A DNA stretch of 64,000 bases from Verrucomicrobiales bacterium (GCA_031256975.1 JAIRPN010000004.1:185846-249845); one strand, 5' to 3'. Counted from the first letter of the stretch, positions 31,227 through 40,304 are shown. Numbers and translations are program-made. The notes: generated by a model not told the origin, from the sequence alone.

Positions 31227-34200
31227 TTATTGCTCCTCGTTGCGCCAATCAATGTTGCCGCCGGTGGCCCGCCTGATTTCCTCCAATAACTGGTTGGTGC
31301 GTTTCTGCTCGTTGACCATCGGGTCCAGCCCGCCGACCCCGCCACCGCCGCCAATGGCCGCGGTGCTGGAGGCGATCACTTTCCCGGCAAAATTTTCCTG
31401 CCGGGCCAGTTCGCGATTGGCCCGGTCCAGGCGGATCTGGTTGTCGGCCCGCAGTCCGGCTTCCTCCGCTGACAAACCGGAAGCCCGGTATTCCCTGACC
31501 AAATCCCGCCGCCTGGATTCATCCATCACCTGCGCGGCTTCCTCCTCCAGTTCCTTGGCCTCCGCGCTCCTGCCGCGCTTGCGCAATAAATTGGCGCGAA
31601 GCTGCAAGACCTGCGCGTTCTCACCGCGCCGGATGTCAACGCGGCGGTTGCGTTCCTCCTCCTCGCGCTCGCTCTTTTCCAACGCCTGTTGTTTGCGAAA
31701 CTCTTCCAGGCGTTGTTTGACATAGGCTTCCCGCTCCGGTTCCCCGGCAAACAAGCCCCTGGCTTCTTCGCGCAATTCCCGCTCACGCTGCCGGGCCGCC
31801 GTTTCCTCGCCCTCCCGCTGCGCACGACCATAACCCGCCGTGTCCCCGCGCCGCCGCGCCTCGCGCATTTCCCGTGAAGATTGATTTAAGCGAAACTCGT
31901 CCACCGCCGCCGCCTTGCGCCGAATCAATTCCCGCTCCAGGTTGGCCCGCGCCGTGCGGTTGGCCGCCTCCTGCGCGTCCAGCCTCGCCCCCGCCGCCGT
32001 CTTTTCCTCCGCCAACATGGTGCGGTTGGCCGCCAACGCCTCCCGCTCCAGGGCAAGCTCCTGCTCCTTGAGCCGGAAGCGTTCCAACTCGCTCGCCAAC
32101 CCGTCATCGCGCAATGAGTTGATCATCTTTTCCAGCGCGGCGCGCTTTTCATCCCAGCCCGCCGCCCGCCGGGCCTCGTCGGCCTGCTTCACGGCGGCGG
32201 CGTCGAATTTTTCACGCAGGTCGGCAACCCGGTTTTCTTGTTCCTGGATCGCGGCAAAATCCACCTGCCCGGAGGGGTTGAAGCGGCGGTTTTCCTCGTC
32301 GGCGGCCTGCCACGCGGTTTTTGCCAAGCCAAGGGCGGAGCGTTGGTCGCCCTTTTTCAGCAAAAAAGCCAGGTCCGGCGCCATGCCCTCGGTTGCCAGC
32401 CCGGCCAGTTCCTTCTGCTCGGTAGAAGCAATATTTTCCACCAGCCGCCGCGCCGCCTCCGCCCTGCCGTAGGCGTCGCGGTTGCGGTAAAGTGTGTCTA
32501 ATACCCCCTGCTCGCGCATCAACTCGCTGCCGCTGCGCCCCATCGCCGCGCTCGCCGCCAAAATATTTTCCGCAGCAAACTGCTCCTGTTTGGGGTAATA
32601 TTCTTTTGCTAGAAAAAGCGCCTCCTGTTCCAAACGCGCCTGTTCCTCCCGCCATTTTCCGGTCAGTTCCGCCTTGTTCAAAATCGTGCTGCCCGGCGCG
32701 TTGATCCGGCCGATCATCCGGCCCGCCTCCACCTGTTGCCGGGCGTTCTCGTCAATCCGTTCCTTCAGCCGTTCCAGCGACAAACGTTGATCCTCGCGGC
32801 CCTGAGCCTCCGCCGCCAGCTCGGCACGGGTCTGCTCCTGCGCGGCCAGTTCGGCGTCAAACTGTTCCTTCGTAGCAACATAGTCAGGGCGACGAAAGGC
32901 CCGGCGAATCTCCCGGCGACGCTCGTTTTCCTCCGGGGTCAGCGCCAGCCTGCCGTTGTCGGCCCTGGCCACCAGTTCGCGATTGCGCTGCGCATCCGTA
33001 ATTTCCCGCTGCGCCAGCCTGATCTTGTCCCTGTCCCCCTCCCGGCGGGCGGCGGCCAGCTTCCGTTCCGCCTCGATCAGGCGGTCGGTCGCCCGGCGGT
33101 ATAACTCCGATTTATCCGCCAGGGTTTTCATCAGGCCGAATTGTTCCCTGAAAGCATTGTTGGCGTCGCGGGTCGCCTGCGCCAGTTCGCGAAGAACTTC
33201 CTTGTGCTTCTGGTGCGCGTTCCAGGCCAGGACGCTGACGGTGACCAGCGCGGTCAGTCCCGCCACCACCCAGCCAATCGGCGTGGTCAGCAAGGCCGTG
33301 ACCATTCCCAAGGCGGCTCGTCCCACCAGCAGCAGGGCGGAACCAGCCTTGCGGGCCGCCGGGGTTAAAATTTGCAGCGCGGTGATTTGTTTATCGACCT
33401 TGGCGGCGGAGGCGGTCAAAGCCGCCGCTTCAACGCCGTGGGAAGCCGCCAGGGCCACGTTGCCGGCCATCAGCGAGCGGCCCGCCAGGGCCAGCCTGCC
33501 CCGCGCCTCGGCAAGCAAGGTCGCCACCCGTGCACTGTTGGCCTGCGCCTGCGCGGTCAGCCGGAATCCCGCCGCCAAGGCCAGGATATTGGCAATAAAA
33601 CCCCCGATCCTGACCACCGCCAGCGCGCTGATCGAGGCCAAGAGCCCGGTAACCGCCACCCCGGCCCCCTTCAACACCGGCACCAAACCCGGAATCGCGC
33701 CGATGGCCCGCAACACCCAGCGTTCCAGCCCGCCAAAACCCTCCTGCACCCTGCCCAATATTTCCCCGTAAAACTGCGTCACCGGCGCCAGCCGCTGCAA
33801 CACCTCGATCTGGCCTTCCAGGGATTTCTTCTCGCCGGCCATGAAGCCCGCGCCAAAACCGGTAATGAGCGCCTTCTTTGCCGAGTCGTACTGCTCCTCC
33901 AGGCCCGCCAGCGATTTTTGCATCGCCAGCATCGCGCCGCCCGAGCGCTGCATGTCCTGCTCCAACACCGCCCAAACCTGCGAGGCACCGACCCCGGCAT
34001 TTTTCAAGTTCTCCACCCGCTCGGCGGTCTCCGCGCTGATCACCCCCATGCCCACCAGTTGCCGGATCGCCCGGCCCAGCGGTGCCCCGTTCTGGATTTC
34101 CCCATAAAGCTTGCCCACCGCCCCGGCAACATCCGTGATGTCGTTGCCGGTGTAGGCCGCCGCGTCCCCCACCAGTTTCATGGCGCGGATATTGGAATAA

Positions 34201-34631
34201 GCCCCCTTGGTAAACAGTTCCAGCGAGCGGTTGGCGGCAATCACGCTCTCGCTCTTGAACGGGGTTACCTTGGCAAAGGCATTCAATTCCCGCACCCGCT
34301 GCCGGGCCAGTGCCGCGCTGCGCAGCAGGGGCTGGAAACTTTTTTCCAGCCGTTCCAGGTTCCTGGCCCCCTCAATTCCCAATCTGCCAAAGGCACCGGC
34401 CACCAACCGCAACGAGGCCAGCAACCCGGTCGCGGCACCGCTGACCAAGGCCAGCGGCCCCAGCACTTTTGTCAAAATCGCCCCCTTGACCAGGCCCAAC
34501 GCCACCGCCGAGACCTTCGCCCCCTGCGAAATGGCCAATAGCGGCAAAGCCAATCTGGCCGAAATGTTGACCGCGTCAGCCTTGAGCTTTTCAAGGCCGC
34601 TGCCGCCGGAATCTGCGCCGGGTATTGCCAT
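31227..34631 (-). CDS. Phage tail tape measure protein
   Basis: An 1134-aa protein, the largest of the prophage, which sets tail length and is threaded through the tail tube. N-terminal third: hydrophobic and Gly/Ala-rich segments (about 35-90 and 325-480), with the tape-measure-like pattern FAKVTPFKSESVIAANRSLELF and GAPLGRAIRQLVGMGVISAETAERV. The following ~600 residues are strongly charged coiled coil (RAELAAEAQGREDQRLSLERLKERIDENARQ). Its place after tail tube and a possible chaperone gene, and its length, support the call. The product overlaps no other gene; neighbour 34645 ends 14 bp upstream. Confidence 0.9.
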   Translation of the reverse strand: MAIPGADSGGSGLEKLKADAVNISARLALPLLAISQGAKVSAVALGLVKGAILTKVLGPLALVSGAATGLLASLRLVAGAFGRLGIEGARNLERLEKSFQPLLRSAALARQRVRELNAFAKVTPFKSESVIAANRSLELFTKGAYSNIRAMKLVGDAAAYTGNDITDVAGAVGKLYGEIQNGAPLGRAIRQLVGMGVISAETAERVENLKNAGVGASQVWAVLEQDMQRSGGAMLAMQKSLAGLEEQYDSAKKALITGFGAGFMAGEKKSLEGQIEVLQRLAPVTQFYGEILGRVQEGFGGLERWVLRAIGAIPGLVPVLKGAGVAVTGLLASISALAVVRIGGFIANILALAAGFRLTAQAQANSARVATLLAEARGRLALAGRSLMAGNVALAASHGVEAAALTASAAKVDKQITALQILTPAARKAGSALLLVGRAALGMVTALLTTPIGWVVAGLTALVTVSVLAWNAHQKHKEVLRELAQATRDANNAFREQFGLMKTLADKSELYRRATDRLIEAERKLAAARREGDRDKIRLAQREITDAQRNRELVARADNGRLALTPEENERRREIRRAFRRPDYVATKEQFDAELAAQEQTRAELAAEAQGREDQRLSLERLKERIDENARQQVEAGRMIGRINAPGSTILNKAELTGKWREEQARLEQEALFLAKEYYPKQEQFAAENILAASAAMGRSGSELMREQGVLDTLYRNRDAYGRAEAARRLVENIASTEQKELAGLATEGMAPDLAFLLKKGDQRSALGLAKTAWQAADEENRRFNPSGQVDFAAIQEQENRVADLREKFDAAAVKQADEARRAAGWDEKRAALEKMINSLRDDGLASELERFRLKEQELALEREALAANRTMLAEEKTAAGARLDAQEAANRTARANLERELIRRKAAAVDEFRLNQSSREMREARRRGDTAGYGRAQREGEETAARQRERELREEARGLFAGEPEREAYVKQRLEEFRKQQALEKSEREEEERNRRVDIRRGENAQVLQLRANLLRKRGRSAEAKELEEEAAQVMDESRRRDLVREYRASGLSAEEAGLRADNQIRLDRANRELARQENFAGKVIASSTAAIGGGGGVGGLDPMVNEQKRTNQLLEEIRRATGGNIDWRNEEQ

Positions 34632-34644
34632 AGGTCACCTCTGT

Positions 34645-35355
34645 TCAGGAAGCGGACTTGGTTTCCCCGGCCTTCCGCGCCCTGAGCCTTGCCGCCACCC
34701 ACTCCATGTACGCCGCCTCCCTTTCCGGCAATGTCAATTTGCGCCCGGCCTTGCGCTCGGCCCCGGCAATGATCTTTTCGCGCAGTTCCCGTTCCAGCCG
34801 GTCCCTCGCCGTGACCATTTTCAGATCAATTCCCTTGTTGCGGAAATATCCGGCCACGTACCAGTGCAGTCGCCCCAGCGGCAGCATCCACACCCGTTCC
34901 TCATCCCAGCCGCTTAGCTCGATCATCGCGCAGACCGCCGCCAGGATTGGCGGAAAATCGGCGGAAAATTTTTTCGGTTGCGCCACGGGATGAAACTCGG
35001 GCGGGCTGTAATAGGTGCGCAAATAACTGTTAAAGGTATCAATCTGCCGCTGCGGCTTGCAGCACAAGGCGCGCAGGGCCCAGCGCCATTGCCCCCACAA
35101 TTTCCAGCGAAACCGTTCCCAACGGTTGCGCCGCTCGAAATTTTGCAAAAGTTCCTCAACGGTGCCGTATTTTGCCGAGCAAACCAGCGAGGCCAACTCC
35201 AAGTCCACCGCGTTTGCCGCACGCTTGCCCTGCCACAAGGGACTCCTGACAGTTTCCAGCCAGAACTGGTAATAGGCGCAAAAGGGGCGGAGTTTTCTGC
35301 CCATCACCGTGAACGGGGCCGCGACAAACGCCTCCGCAAAGCTTTTTTCCGGCAT
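34645..35355 (-). CDS. Possible tail assembly chaperone-position protein
   Basis: A 236-aa protein rich in W, F and R (FCAYYQFWLETVRSPLW, WERFRWKLWGQWRWALRAL) with helical C-terminus (REAAYMEWVAARLRARKAG). The gene is between the tail tube and tape measure genes, where siphophages encode the tail assembly chaperones. No frameshift signal was recognised. The start at ATG 35355 is used; a GTG ten codons upstream would overlap the previous gene by 17 bases. The assignment rests on position only. Confidence 0.55.
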   Translation of the reverse strand: MPEKSFAEAFVAAPFTVMGRKLRPFCAYYQFWLETVRSPLWQGKRAANAVDLELASLVCSAKYGTVEELLQNFERRNRWERFRWKLWGQWRWALRALCCKPQRQIDTFNSYLRTYYSPPEFHPVAQPKKFSADFPPILAAVCAMIELSGWDEERVWMLPLGRLHWYVAGYFRNKGIDLKMVTARDRLERELREKIIAGAERKAGRKLTLPEREAAYMEWVAARLRARKAGETKSAS

Positions 35356-35368
35356 AGGCGGGAAAACA

Positions 35369-35776
35369 TTACTCCCCGCCACCACCGGCGGCCGGGGCGC
35401 CGATCAAGGGATAGCTGACCCCGCCGATCTCGCACTTGGCAAACTCGGTGTTGCTGCGGTTCTCCTTCGGGCTGGTGATGATGAAAAACCGGCCGTCATA
35501 GGTAAAATCGGCGGCGGCGGCGAATTTTGCCTTGTCCACCAAATAACCGCCCATGGTGAAACTGTACTTGGGGTCACCCACCGCAAAGGCGGCGGTCAGG
35601 CCGTTCTGGTTCTTGCCCTCGGCGGTGAATTCCGGTTCGCCGGAAATTTCCAGGCTCTCCGGCTTGAGCCCGATGGCGTTGGCTATCGCCAATGCGTCCT
35701 CGCTGTCCAGGCCAAATTCGTAACTCTGGTCGCCGTACTGCCGATAACCGTTCTCGCTCATGCCTTGGCGCGGCAT
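35369..35776 (-). CDS. Probable major tail (tube) protein
   Basis: A 135-aa, acidic, beta-rich protein (ISGEPEFTAEGKNQNGLTAAFAVGDPKYSFTMGGYLV, FTYDGRFFIITSPKENRSN). Small size and composition match siphophage tail tube proteins and the gene lies just before the tape measure module. Its C-terminus is Gly/Ala-rich (GAPAAGGGGE). ATG 35776 is used; ATG 35761 (MSENGY) is possible too. The gene is followed in 13 bases by the 35355 start. Confidence 0.65.
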   Translation of the reverse strand: MPRQGMSENGYRQYGDQSYEFGLDSEDALAIANAIGLKPESLEISGEPEFTAEGKNQNGLTAAFAVGDPKYSFTMGGYLVDKAKFAAAADFTYDGRFFIITSPKENRSNTEFAKCEIGGVSYPLIGAPAAGGGGE

Positions 35777-35835
35777 GTCAACCGGGCGGGAATCCTAATT
35801 TGAGTTTTCCCTACAATTCATGCAAGGTAATGGCC

Positions 35836-36027
35836 ATGGATAAAAAGTTGCTAAAATGCAGGGCCAAGGATGCGGCCTATATTGAACAAAGACTTCAAAC
35901 CGCATTTAAAAATCTCGACAAAATTCCCTCATACACGGGCAAGGCCCGCTTTATGGATATCATTTGTGACGCCCTAAACCGCAGTCACGTCCTGGCCATA
36001 ACCCTGAAGGAGGATTCAGAATCCTGA
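35836..36027 (+). CDS. Small plus-strand cargo gene inside the late operon
   Basis: A 63-aa basic helical protein (MDKKLLKCRAKDAAYIEQRLQTAFKNLDKI, then RFMDIICDALNRSHVLAITL). ATG 35836 has AAGG at good spacing; a start six bases upstream is too near it. It reads against the flanking phage genes, and its stop lies in a hairpin-forming CCTGATTT/AAATCAGG sequence (36022-36040). I recognise no family. Orientation, size and insertion between connector and tail genes are typical of a phage moron expressed in the lysogen. Confidence 0.5.
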   Translation: MDKKLLKCRAKDAAYIEQRLQTAFKNLDKIPSYTGKARFMDIICDALNRSHVLAITLKEDSES

Positions 36028-36054
36028 TTTCAAATCAGGACGCTACCGGAATCA

Positions 36055-36498
36055 TCATTCGGCCAGGTCGCGGATGCCGCCGATAACCGGCGTCACATCC
36101 CCGTGCGAAAATTCCTCCTCGTTGATCATCGGGTAGGTTTCCTCCAGGTTGAAGCCGAGAATGGCCAGTTTTCGGGAAATGTCCTCGGTGCGAAAAGAGA
36201 TGGCCTGCAAGGCCAGCTTGAAGGCCCGCAGGCGGCGGCTGTGCAGGTCGGTGGAAATGCTGTCGGCCTGCGACACCAAAATCGCCTTGGCCCGCAGGTG
36301 GTACACCGGCGACCTCGGCACAATCGGTTCCAGGCTGTCCACCAAAAACACCGCGTAACCGGCGCTTAACGTTCCCTCGCTGCGACCCGGCCGCACATCC
36401 AAACCGGCGGCGGGCGAGTTTTTCAAATTATGCCGGATCGCCTCCACAAAGGATTTTTCAACCCGGTCCTTGATGTCCAGTTGGGATTCGGCATTCAT
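36055..36498 (-). CDS. Head-tail connector or tail-terminator-position protein
   Basis: A 147-aa protein beginning MNAESQLDIKDRVEKSFVEAIRHNLKNSPAAGLDVRPG. It has an even alpha/beta composition (YHLRAKAILVSQADS, RLRAFKLALQAISFRTEDI) like small tail-terminator/minor tail proteins. ATG 36498 overlaps the stop of the previous gene by four bases (ATGA), showing coupling. Position after capsid and connector and before the tail tube is as expected for a tail terminator. No motif settles it. Confidence 0.55.
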   Translation of the reverse strand: MNAESQLDIKDRVEKSFVEAIRHNLKNSPAAGLDVRPGRSEGTLSAGYAVFLVDSLEPIVPRSPVYHLRAKAILVSQADSISTDLHSRRLRAFKLALQAISFRTEDISRKLAILGFNLEETYPMINEEEFSHGDVTPVIGGIRDLAE

Positions 36499-36833
36499 GA
36501 TCCTTGCGGCGAAGTTGCCGCCGTGTAGCTGCACACCAGCGAAATTCTGCTGCCACCGTAGTCGCCGAGTTTTTTGACCCGCACCGTCTCGCCGTTGGGC
36601 AACCCGACCTCGACCCCGCGCCGCCCGTTGACCTTCCTCCAATCCTCGCGCCTGACAAAAATCTCCACATCGTATTCCTGCAAGGTGCCGCCCGGTTGCC
36701 GCGAAGCCCCCCGGATCAGATTGTCCAAAATCGCCGGGATCTCCATACCGCCTACCGTGACGGTCCTGGCATCCATGTCCCCGCCGATTGCCGCGTCAAA
36801 GGCCGCATCCATGCCCTCTGCAAAATCACTCAT
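36495..36833 (-). CDS. Head-tail joining-position protein
   Basis: A 112-aa protein from ATG 36833 (AAGGG just upstream), giving MSDFAEGMDAAFDAAIGGDMDARTVTVGG. The beta-rich second half (YDVEIFVRREDWRKV, VEVGLPNGETVRVKKLGDYGG) looks like the small SH3-like head-tail joining or stopper proteins. It follows the capsid gene after a strong terminator hairpin and is coupled to the next gene. A longer frame extends upstream through the terminator and is rejected. Confidence 0.6.
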   Translation of the reverse strand: MSDFAEGMDAAFDAAIGGDMDARTVTVGGMEIPAILDNLIRGASRQPGGTLQEYDVEIFVRREDWRKVNGRRGVEVGLPNGETVRVKKLGDYGGSRISLVCSYTAATSPQGS

Positions 36834-36861
36834 GCCCTTGCATACCTTGTCAATTCGGTAA

Positions 36862-36907
36862 AAAGAGGAAAAAACCAAGGGGCGTGACCCTCGCGGTGTC
36901 ACGCCCC
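36862..36907 (-). terminator. Rho-independent terminator after the capsid gene
   Basis: On the minus strand GGGGCGTGAC and GTCACGCCCC form a ten-base GC-rich stem (36879-36907) followed by TTGG and a run of six T. It directly follows the major capsid stop. Within a late operon it should reduce transcription of the tail genes relative to the capsid, or be passed by an antiterminator. Confidence 0.8.
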
Positions 36908-36940
36908 CTGGCCGGGTTTTCTGTGGGATCAGGAAAAAAT

Positions 36941-37900
36941 TCAAACGGTCCAGCCGGTCTCGACCAATACTCCCGAGGCTTCGTCAATCACCTTTTCATC
37001 GACGTTGCAGCGCACTCGCACCATGTCGCCGCGCCGGCCCTCGTCACGGTAGGTCTCGGTGGCAAACAAGCCGCCGGGCACGTCGGCCCGCCAGCTCAGG
37101 GTGCGGCCCACGCCGCCCAGTTGGAAGTCGCCCGCCTGCACGTTGAAGATGCCGAAAAAGTCCGACGACCAGATCGGCCGCAAATCCGGTTCCTTGCCCT
37201 TGGCGCTGACGTCATAGGTCGCCTTGGCCACCAGGATATTGGGAATCATGAAGGCGTCGGCAATGTGCTGCGGGGTGATCAGTTTTTTCACATCCAGATT
37301 GGTGTCGCCGAACAAATACCGCTGCAATTTGACGCTGCGGCGCACCCGGTTCCACAATTGCAGGCTCAGCACCAGCGTATTGGGTTCCACCTGCTGCTTG
37401 GTCAGGCGTTCCTGCGCGTCCTGCAAGTCCCTGGCAAAATCGATGTCCGCCAGCCCCGCCTCGGTGTACGGAGCGGCCGGGTCCAGCGTGGTGAAGATTT
37501 CACTGTCAAAGGCCCGGCCCGCCACTTCACGCTCATGGTCGAACTTGACCGGGCGGCTCACCAGCCTGGCCGTCACCACTTCCATGTCAAAGAAGTCCGC
37601 GTACTGCTCGGCCAGCACGTCATCGACCCGCTCCACCAGGCCCCGGTCCTCACAGCGGTAATTGTCCCGCACCACGGCGCGGCTGATCTCGTTGTAGCTG
37701 CCGGTCGGGCCGCGCTTGGTGCTCTCGGCGCGCAGCAAGGAGCCCTCCTTGATTTTCAAACGCGGGTACCAGCCCGCCATCCTGTCCACCTCGTGAACCG
37801 GGAAAATTTTGTCCGCAATGAGGAATTTCTCGGTGTCGGCCGCAGCTTCCAAAAGCTCGGTGATCTCCCCGCGCGGCGCCGCTGCTGTGTTCTCGTACAT
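36941..37900 (-). CDS. Major capsid protein
   Basis: A 319-aa protein with capsid-like features: helical N-terminus (TELLEAAADTEKFLIADKIFP), DNYRCEDRGLVERVDDVLAEQYADFFDMEVVTARLV as the spine-like helix, PNTLVLSLQLWNRVRRSVKLQRYL, and a C-terminal beta segment (ETYRDEGRRGDMVRVRCNVDEKVIDEASGVLVETGWTV). The length, the place right after a DUF2190-like decoration gene and before connectors, and the strong terminator after it support the call. Few Lys at the N-terminus suggests no large scaffold fused here; the scaffold is in the protease gene. Confidence 0.82.
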   Translation of the reverse strand: MYENTAAAPRGEITELLEAAADTEKFLIADKIFPVHEVDRMAGWYPRLKIKEGSLLRAESTKRGPTGSYNEISRAVVRDNYRCEDRGLVERVDDVLAEQYADFFDMEVVTARLVSRPVKFDHEREVAGRAFDSEIFTTLDPAAPYTEAGLADIDFARDLQDAQERLTKQQVEPNTLVLSLQLWNRVRRSVKLQRYLFGDTNLDVKKLITPQHIADAFMIPNILVAKATYDVSAKGKEPDLRPIWSSDFFGIFNVQAGDFQLGGVGRTLSWRADVPGGLFATETYRDEGRRGDMVRVRCNVDEKVIDEASGVLVETGWTV

Positions 37901-37945
37901 ATTTGCTCACTTTCTGATGTTAGGGTTGTCCTTGGGGGGTGCCGG

Positions 37946-38332
37946 TCACGCCTCCGGTGCCGGGGCGGGCTGTGTCTGGCCATGGGTCGGCGCGGCGCGG
38001 AAAATCGAGTCCTGCCCGCCCGACGGCTCGGTAGCCGTGAAAAAAAACTCCGCGCCCGCCGCCGCCTTGACCACCCTGCCGTCCGCGCCAGTGGTAAGCC
38101 GGTCGCCGGGCACCACGTTGACCGCGTCGCCCTGCGTGACGTAGTGCTGGCCGCCCGCGTTGTGCAGGTGAATGTCGGCGGCAAAATTTTCCGCGTAGTC
38201 CTGCACCGTGCTGCCCAAGGGGGCTTCCCCCGCGCCGGTGTAGACCAAACGGCCCTGGGCATTGAGTTTGGTTTGCCGGGCATTGACCAGCGCCGCGCCC
38301 GCCACGAATGATTGAACCGGATTGACGTTCAT
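37946..38332 (-). CDS. Capsid decoration protein (DUF2190-like)
   Basis: A 128-aa protein rich in small residues. The pattern VAGAALVNARQTKLNAQGRL, GDAVNVVPGDRLTTGADGRVVKAAAGAEFF matches the DUF2190/decorator-like proteins that sit between protease and major capsid genes in lambda-like head modules. The C-terminus is Pro/Ala-rich (TQPAPAPEA). It is separated from the capsid gene by 45 bp. Confidence 0.68.
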   Translation of the reverse strand: MNVNPVQSFVAGAALVNARQTKLNAQGRLVYTGAGEAPLGSTVQDYAENFAADIHLHNAGGQHYVTQGDAVNVVPGDRLTTGADGRVVKAAAGAEFFFTATEPSGGQDSIFRAAPTHGQTQPAPAPEA

Positions 38333-38354
38333 AAGATGGGTTTCCTTGGATGAT

Positions 38355-39557
38355 TTAGAGTTCCTTGAGCCGCACGCCCCTGGCCTCCAGGTGCCTGTGG
38401 TAGAGTTCGGGAAATTCCTTCACCGTCTTGCGGATCGCCTCGGCGCGGGAAAGTTTTTTGCCGTTCTCGGCGTGGTCGGTAAACTCCCTCACCTTGGCCT
38501 CAAACTCGGTGGGACTTTTCCCCTTGCCGCCCCTGCCGTTGCCAGATTCACTGCCGGGGTCGGCGCCTTCGACGCTGACGCTGAGATTGTCCTCGCTGCC
38601 GCCAAACTTGATGCCGCGAGCCTCCAGCAAATGTTCCCGCGCCGACGCCTTCGATTTGAGGCTCTTGTTCTCCTCCAGCAACACCTCGAACTTGCCCAGC
38701 AGCGCCGCCAATTCGCCCTCGATCTCCGCCTCCTGCTCGGCCTGCTCCTTCTTCCGGAACCGCGCCTCCAGCGACCTGACCGACTTGGCCAGGGAAGACA
38801 GTTCGCTGTCATCCTTGCCCGGTGTCTCGGGTTCTTTTTCGGGATCTTCCTCCCCCTCATCGTCGTCGGGGCCGGGGTCGGTCATCCCCTCTTGCAACGC
38901 CTTCAAAAAGGCTTCGGTAAAATTTTCAAAATTTTTCAGCCGGTTGTCGGTATCGTCCTGCACGGCCTGAAACTCGCTGGAAATTTCCTCCAGCCGCGCC
39001 ATCAACCCCCGCAAGGTCGGCTCCTGGTCGGGTGTTTTCTTCGGGTCCATGCCAGTGGGCAAATTGTCAACCGAGGGATCGGCAAACATCCCGGTCGGGT
39101 TGGCCGCCGGATGCGCCACCAGGTCCACCGCCAGCAATTCCTCGCAGCGGGCGAACGATTTCCCGTCAATCACCTCGTCCTCGCCCCGGAACGCCGCCGA
39201 CAGGCCCACGTTCCTCGGCATCCGCTCCGCCAGTTCCAGCGCCTGTTCGTATTGCGCGTGGGTTTTGAGCAGATGCCAGTCGGCCAGCAGTTTGTTTTTC
39301 CGGCCGACTTTTTTGATCTGGAAATTGGTCAGATAGCCGTTGACCGCGTCGGCGCCGGTGCGGTGGTTCCACTTGACCGGCACCTGCTCCAGCTCGTTGC
39401 CACAGTCCCGCATCTGCTCCAATGTGGTGCTGTCGGTGAACAGCTCGTGGCCCCGCGCCTTCACGTTGGCCGTGATCACGCTGACCCCGTAAATGACGCC
39501 CTTTCCCGCATCCACGCGGGCGGCGGAAAAATGCGTGTCGAAATAATTGATGTCCAT
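38355..39557 (-). CDS. Prohead maturation protease fused to scaffold region
   Basis: A 400-aa protein in two parts. The N-terminal ~160 residues resemble a phage prohead serine protease: WNHRTG with H65, a core YLTNFQIKKVGRKNKLLADWHLLKTH, and RNVGLSAAFRG with S120 as likely nucleophile. After a hinge around residue 160-185 (ANPTGMFADPSV) the rest is Glu/Lys-rich and helical (FRKKEQAEQEAEIEGELAALLGKFEVLLEENKSLKSKASAREHLLEARG), as in scaffolding proteins. This protease-scaffold layout is known from lambda-like phages. It is followed after 22 bp by the decoration protein. The exact catalytic residues are inferred by position. Confidence 0.75.
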   Translation of the reverse strand: MDINYFDTHFSAARVDAGKGVIYGVSVITANVKARGHELFTDSTTLEQMRDCGNELEQVPVKWNHRTGADAVNGYLTNFQIKKVGRKNKLLADWHLLKTHAQYEQALELAERMPRNVGLSAAFRGEDEVIDGKSFARCEELLAVDLVAHPAANPTGMFADPSVDNLPTGMDPKKTPDQEPTLRGLMARLEEISSEFQAVQDDTDNRLKNFENFTEAFLKALQEGMTDPGPDDDEGEEDPEKEPETPGKDDSELSSLAKSVRSLEARFRKKEQAEQEAEIEGELAALLGKFEVLLEENKSLKSKASAREHLLEARGIKFGGSEDNLSVSVEGADPGSESGNGRGGKGKSPTEFEAKVREFTDHAENGKKLSRAEAIRKTVKEFPELYHRHLEARGVRLKEL

Positions 39558-39586
39558 GCCCCCGTGGGCATGTCAATTGGCGGGAG

Positions 39587-40303
39587 TCAGGAAGCGGCTA
39601 TCTCGGCGGCCCGTTGCGCCAGCCGTTCCCCGGTCCCCTGCACCCTGGCGATGCCGCCGCCGACCAACTGCCCCGCCGCCAGTCCCGCCGCAGCACCCGA
39701 GATGGAAGTGCCGCGAAGGAGCGGGGATTTCTTCTTCCTGTAGGCGGCGTTCATGCTGTTGGGGTCGGCTCCCCCGCCTTGGTTCGCCACAAACTGCCCC
39801 TGCGGGTTGCGAATGCGGTCATCCAACAACCGGCTGATCACATGCAGGCGTTCCAGTGCCTTGCCGTTCTTGCCACCAATGGCGGCGATGCCTGCGGGTT
39901 TGGCTTTCTTCCTGAGCCGGATACTCAGCGGCGATTCGGGAACCTGCCCCTGTACGGCATAGGCAAAATTCACCGCCAGCGGCTTGGCACGGTCACCATT
40001 GGTCACCTTGTGTGCAAGTTTGTCCTCCTTATCCTTGAACGGTTCGATGGATTTGATTTGCAGGGTCAAATCGTTCAAGATTTTCCCGTCCCGGTCAGTG
40101 GTGGAAAAACGCTCGATCTTGTAATCAATCACCGCCTTGCCCGCGCGCGGAAAATTTTCCAGGCCCTCCCGGTCGTAGATGTACATGTTCGGATAATCAA
40201 TCCTCGGCTTCGGGTTGGCCGGAAAAACCGGCGGCTCGGGTTTCCACGCCTTTCCCAAGTCAATCTTTTCGGAAAGTTCCCGCAATCTTTTCAGGCAGTC
40301 CAT
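39587..40303 (-). CDS. Gly/Ala-rich virion protein 3 (hypothetical)
   Basis: A 238-aa protein. It begins MDCLKRLRELSEKID, a short helix shared in pattern with the next gene upstream (LRQLRELNAKIE). The middle is mixed (PRIDYPNMYIYDREGLENFPRAGKAV); the C-terminus has a Gly/Ala-rich hydrophobic stretch (SGAAAGLAAGQLVGGGIA). Position between portal and protease is where ejection or internal virion proteins could be, but no family is recognised. It starts two bases after the previous stop. Confidence 0.55.
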   Translation of the reverse strand: MDCLKRLRELSEKIDLGKAWKPEPPVFPANPKPRIDYPNMYIYDREGLENFPRAGKAVIDYKIERFSTTDRDGKILNDLTLQIKSIEPFKDKEDKLAHKVTNGDRAKPLAVNFAYAVQGQVPESPLSIRLRKKAKPAGIAAIGGKNGKALERLHVISRLLDDRIRNPQGQFVANQGGGADPNSMNAAYRKKKSPLLRGTSISGAAAGLAAGQLVGGGIARVQGTGERLAQRAAEIAAS

Positions 40304-40304
40304 T

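Noticed and set aside
33372..34541. A 389-codon plus-strand frame opposite the tape measure gene
   Set aside because: Low-complexity Arg/Gln/Pro composition expected from the complement of a coiled-coil gene; the minus-strand frame has clear tape-measure features.
36788..38311. A 507-codon open frame on the plus strand opposite the capsid, decoration and connector genes
   Set aside because: Antisense shadow of GC-rich genes: no start signal, composition unlike protein and fully covered by recognisable late genes on the minus strand.
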